Of a stretch of 13,752 nucleotides of DNA, positions 11,793 through 13,752 are shown in pieces. This stretch comes from an uncultured Oscillospiraceae bacterium (GTDB taxonomy: Bacteria; Bacillota; Clostridia; Oscillospirales; Acutalibacteraceae). Position 1 is the stretch's first letter, and each line of letters begins with the position of its first letter. The notes below the pieces were generated by a model. The model was given only the letters and a program-made list of their open reading frames with translations. It was not told the DNA's origin and did not search any database. The position numbers were made by a program, and so were the translations under genes. The stretch lies in assembly GCA_958354085.1 (NCBI GenBank), contig CATWUX010000049.1:1-13752 (forward strand), read 5' to 3'.

Positions 11793-12023
11793 TCAGACCT
11801 GCGGCGGGGTGGTGTCGTCGGACGCGGCGGCGTCCGCATCCGCATCTTCGGCCGGGGCTTCCGGCGGCAGTTCACCGTCCGGCGGCGTTTTTTTCTTGGT
11901 GCTCAGCAGAATGATTACCACCAGCAGCACCAGCCCTACACCTGCCAGAATAAACGGCAGCTTGCTTTCGGACGCACCGGTTGCCGGGTTTAATGCGGCG
12001 AGCCAATTCCTGATTGCGTACAT
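11793..12023 (-). CDS. small membrane protein with NPATG sorting-like segment
   Basis: The 76-residue protein reads MYAIRNWLAALNPATGASES, then a hydrophobic helix (about 22-41), then STKKKTPP and an acidic, Pro/Ala-rich tail (PEAPAEDADADAAASDDTTP). NPATG, 10 residues, hydrophobic span, KKK is the order of a sortase sorting signal (LPxTG or NPxTG type), but here it opens the protein and no exported domain precedes it, and a 30-residue tail follows the basic stop-transfer. It may be a tail-out single-pass protein in which the match is incidental. Start: ATG 12023-12021, about nine bases after AAAGGAGAG, with a near-consensus promoter 53 bases further upstream. It is convergent with pnp and divergent from purB. 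Function unknown. A much longer open frame on this strand upstream is antisense to purB and not real. Confidence 0.7.
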   Translation of the reverse strand: MYAIRNWLAALNPATGASESKLPFILAGVGLVLLVVIILLSTKKKTPPDGELPPEAPAEDADADAAASDDTTPPQV

Positions 12024-12075
12024 TTGGATGCTCTCCTTTGTTCTTTTTTGCTTTCTCGCAGGAACTCCTTTTATC

Positions 12076-12104
12076 AGTATAGCGCGTTTGTACGAAAATT
12101 TCAA
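12076..12104 (-). promoter_or_regulatory. promoter of the NPATG small-protein gene
   Basis: On the minus strand TTGAAA (12104-12099) and TATACT (12081-12076) are 17 bases apart and 53 bases before the ATG. Both boxes are close to consensus, which supports the small gene being expressed as its own unit. Confidence 0.8.
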
Positions 12105-12152
12105 TGGATTCCGCGCGGGTTGTGGAAAAATCGGCAGTTCCGCGCAAACGGC

Positions 12153-12181
12153 TTGCACTGCGATAAAAAACCATGTAAAAT
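12153..12181 (+). promoter_or_regulatory. candidate purB promoter
   Basis: TTGCAC (12153-12158) and TAAAAT (12176-12181) lie 17 bases apart, 58 bases before the purB start. The -10 box is good and the -35 weak. I see no purine riboswitch or PurR-type palindrome between it and the gene. Confidence 0.5.
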
Positions 12182-12239
12182 AAAGACGATATGTGCAATT
12201 CCCGATCTTTTTCGAACCAGAAAGGACGGTTTTCCCATC

Positions 12240-13670
12240 ATGCCAAATACCTACGAAACCCCGTTTGCCTCCCGCTATGCAAGCGCCGAAATGCAGTACC
12301 TGTTTTCTCCCGACCACAAATTCCGCACCTGGCGGCGGCTGTGGATCGCGCTCGCCGAAACCGAGCAGGAGCTGGGACTGCCCATTACCGACGAGCAGAT
12401 CGCAGAATTGAAGGCGCACGCCGATGACATCAATTATGAGGTTGCCGCCGCCCGCGAAAAGGAAGTTCGCCACGACGTCATGGCGCATGTATACGCGTAC
12501 GGGCAGCAGTGCCCTTCCGCCAAGGGGATTATTCATCTCGGCGCGACCAGCTGCTATGTCGGGGACAACACCGACCTGCTGATCCTGTATGACGCCCTGC
12601 GGCTTGTGCGCAAAAAGCTGGTCAACGCCATCGCGCTGCTGGCAAAATTTGCGGACGAATATAAAGCGCTGCCCACGCTCGCGTTCACGCATTTTCAGCC
12701 TGCCCAGCCCACCACGGTCGGCAAGCGCGCCACGCTGTGGTGTCAGGAGCTGCTCATGGATCTGGAGGAGATCGAATTCCGCCTTGCCAATGCGAAGCTG
12801 CTCGGCTCCAAGGGCACGACCGGCACGCAGGCCAGCTTTTTGGAGCTGTTTGAGGGCGATCATGAAAAATGCCGCCGGCTCGACCGCCGGATCGCGGAAA
12901 AAATGGGCTATACGGCTTGCTTTGCCGTATCCGGTCAGACCTATCCGCGTAAGCTGGATGCGGCGATTCTCGCCACGTTGTCCGGCATCGCCCAAAGCGC
13001 GGCGAAATTTTCCAACGACATCCGCCTGCTGCAGCATCTCAAAGAGGTGGAGGAGCCGTTTGAAAAGCACCAGATCGGGTCGTCCGCGATGGCGTACAAA
13101 CGTAATCCGATGCGCAGCGAACGCATCGCGGCGCTGTCCCGCTATGTGATCGCCGATACGCTCAATCCCGCGATGACCGCCGCCACGCAGTGGTTCGAGC
13201 GGACACTGGACGACAGCGCGAACAAGCGCATCAGCGTGGCCGAGGCGTTTCTCGCGATCGACGCGGTGCTGTCGCTGGTCATCAACGTCGTGGACGGGCT
13301 GGTGGTCAACACCGCCGTTATCGACCGCAATCTGCGCCGTGAGCTGCCGTTTATGGCGACCGAAAATATTATGATGGACTGCGTCAAACGCGGCGGCGAC
13401 CGGCAGGAGCTGCACGAGGCAATCCGCACCCATTCCATGGAGGCGGCCAAGCGTGTCAAACAGGGCGACGGCGTGAACGACCTGCTGGAGCGTATCGCCG
13501 GCGACGCCACCTTCGGCGTGACGCTGGCCGAGCTGGAGGCAGTGCTGGAGCCGTCCCGCTATGTCGGGCGCGCGCCGGAGCAGACCGCCGAGTTTTTGGC
13601 GGAGCAGGTCGCACCCGTGCTGGAAACGTACCGCGATGAGCTGGGCGTCAAGGTTGAGATATCCGTATAA
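12240..13670 (+). CDS. purB: adenylosuccinate lyase, animal-ADSL-like type
   Basis: PurB removes fumarate from SAICAR in IMP synthesis and from adenylosuccinate to make AMP. The 476 residues are longer than the ~430 typical of Bacillus PurB, and whole segments recall human ADSL: SRYASAEMQYLFS (11-23), KFRTWRRLWIALAE (27-40), RHDVMAHVYAYG (77-88), GIIHLGATSCYVGDNTDLLI (96-115), THFQPAQPTTVGKR (150-163), KGTTGTQASFLELFEG (191-206), and QWFERTLDDSANKRI (317-331). The superfamily signature is QIGSSAMAYKRNPMRSER (278-295), with Ala285 where animal enzymes have Pro. Expected catalytic residues His78, His151 and the Ser pair 281-282 are present. The ATG at 12240 follows AAAGGA by 13 bases, a slightly long spacing, and gives the family N-terminus; an upstream in-frame extension is not supported. 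Neighbours suggest no purine operon. Confidence 0.95.
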   Translation: MPNTYETPFASRYASAEMQYLFSPDHKFRTWRRLWIALAETEQELGLPITDEQIAELKAHADDINYEVAAAREKEVRHDVMAHVYAYGQQCPSAKGIIHLGATSCYVGDNTDLLILYDALRLVRKKLVNAIALLAKFADEYKALPTLAFTHFQPAQPTTVGKRATLWCQELLMDLEEIEFRLANAKLLGSKGTTGTQASFLELFEGDHEKCRRLDRRIAEKMGYTACFAVSGQTYPRKLDAAILATLSGIAQSAAKFSNDIRLLQHLKEVEEPFEKHQIGSSAMAYKRNPMRSERIAALSRYVIADTLNPAMTAATQWFERTLDDSANKRISVAEAFLAIDAVLSLVINVVDGLVVNTAVIDRNLRRELPFMATENIMMDCVKRGGDRQELHEAIRTHSMEAAKRVKQGDGVNDLLERIAGDATFGVTLAELEAVLEPSRYVGRAPEQTAEFLAEQVAPVLETYRDELGVKVEISV

Positions 13671-13752
13671 AAACTTCCTTGCCCGACTGCCGCTTTCTGT
13701 AGGATTGTCAAACATATTGGACAGTCAAGGAGAGGAGAAAGAAGCGAGCATC
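13671..13752 (+). other. intergenic edge with a ribosome-binding-like site
   Basis: After purB there is no clear terminator. AAGGAGAGGAG occurs at about 13728-13738, near the right edge, and looks like a ribosome binding site for a plus-strand gene whose start would lie at or just beyond the window end. ATTGTC and GACAGT at about 13704-13724 form a weak inverted repeat. Nothing more can be supported. Confidence 0.3.

Noticed and set aside
12024..13715. Long minus-strand open frame opposite purB
   Set aside because: It is antisense to a clear adenylosuccinate lyase and has no ribosome site; only its last 76 codons (12023-11793), with their own promoter and ribosome site, are a gene.
1..13752. 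CRISPR array, tRNA or rRNA genes
   Set aside because: No regularly spaced short repeats, cloverleaf-like segments or rRNA sequence were seen; the only clear tandem repeat is the coding one inside rnfG.

Overview
The window looks like a chromosomal segment of a fairly GC-rich anaerobic Firmicute, most likely a gut clostridium of the Oscillospiraceae/Ruminococcaceae type. The basis is an ApbE-RNF redox locus, the rpsO-pnp pair, AGGAGG-type ribosome binding sites, lipoproteins and a glycine-zipper small protein. The taxon is inferred from gene content only. The first ~150 bases are far more AT-rich than the rest and hold what look like gene remnants.

Layout. 1-290: AT-rich edge with a possible acetyltransferase start (minus), a hairpin terminator and a probable TnpV-like C-terminal remnant (minus). 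348-782 (minus): SH3b lipoprotein. 893-6634 (plus): a tight five-gene cluster of apbE (lipoprotein flavin transferase), rnfC, rnfD, a greatly enlarged rnfG, and one gene that fuses RnfE to an N-terminally shortened RnfA. No rnfB follows. 6739-7017: an 18-codon leader ORF overlapping a 59-residue glycine-zipper protein gene, then a strong terminator. 7110-7679: single-pass membrane protein with a SLAP-like outer domain. 7803-8768 (minus): class I mannose-6-phosphate isomerase, convergent with the previous gene and sharing a hairpin terminator. 9055-11693: rpsO and pnp, each preceded by structured leader RNA. 11793-12023 (minus): 76-residue membrane protein with an NPATG sorting-signal-like segment. 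12240-13670: adenylosuccinate lyase of the long, animal-ADSL-like type.

The redox locus is the most unusual part. RnfC keeps both 4Fe-4S motifs and the glycine-rich nucleotide/FMN loop. RnfD keeps a flavin-acceptor Thr in a variant motif (DAVSSATP). RnfG keeps its SGAT acceptor but has two tandem PplA-like domains spliced in just ahead of it. The RnfE-RnfA fusion appears to have lost the first RnfA helix and three of the four cysteines expected to hold the membrane 2Fe-2S cluster. With rnfB also absent, this may be an RNF-derived flavin relay passing electrons from RnfC to an extended flavoprotein outside the cell rather than a standard ferredoxin:NAD+ ion pump. This functional reading is inference.

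The right half is mostly housekeeping (RNA decay, ribosome, purine and sugar-phosphate metabolism). Good sigma-A-like promoters are visible before manA, rpsO, the SLAP-like gene and the NPATG gene, with a weaker one before purB.
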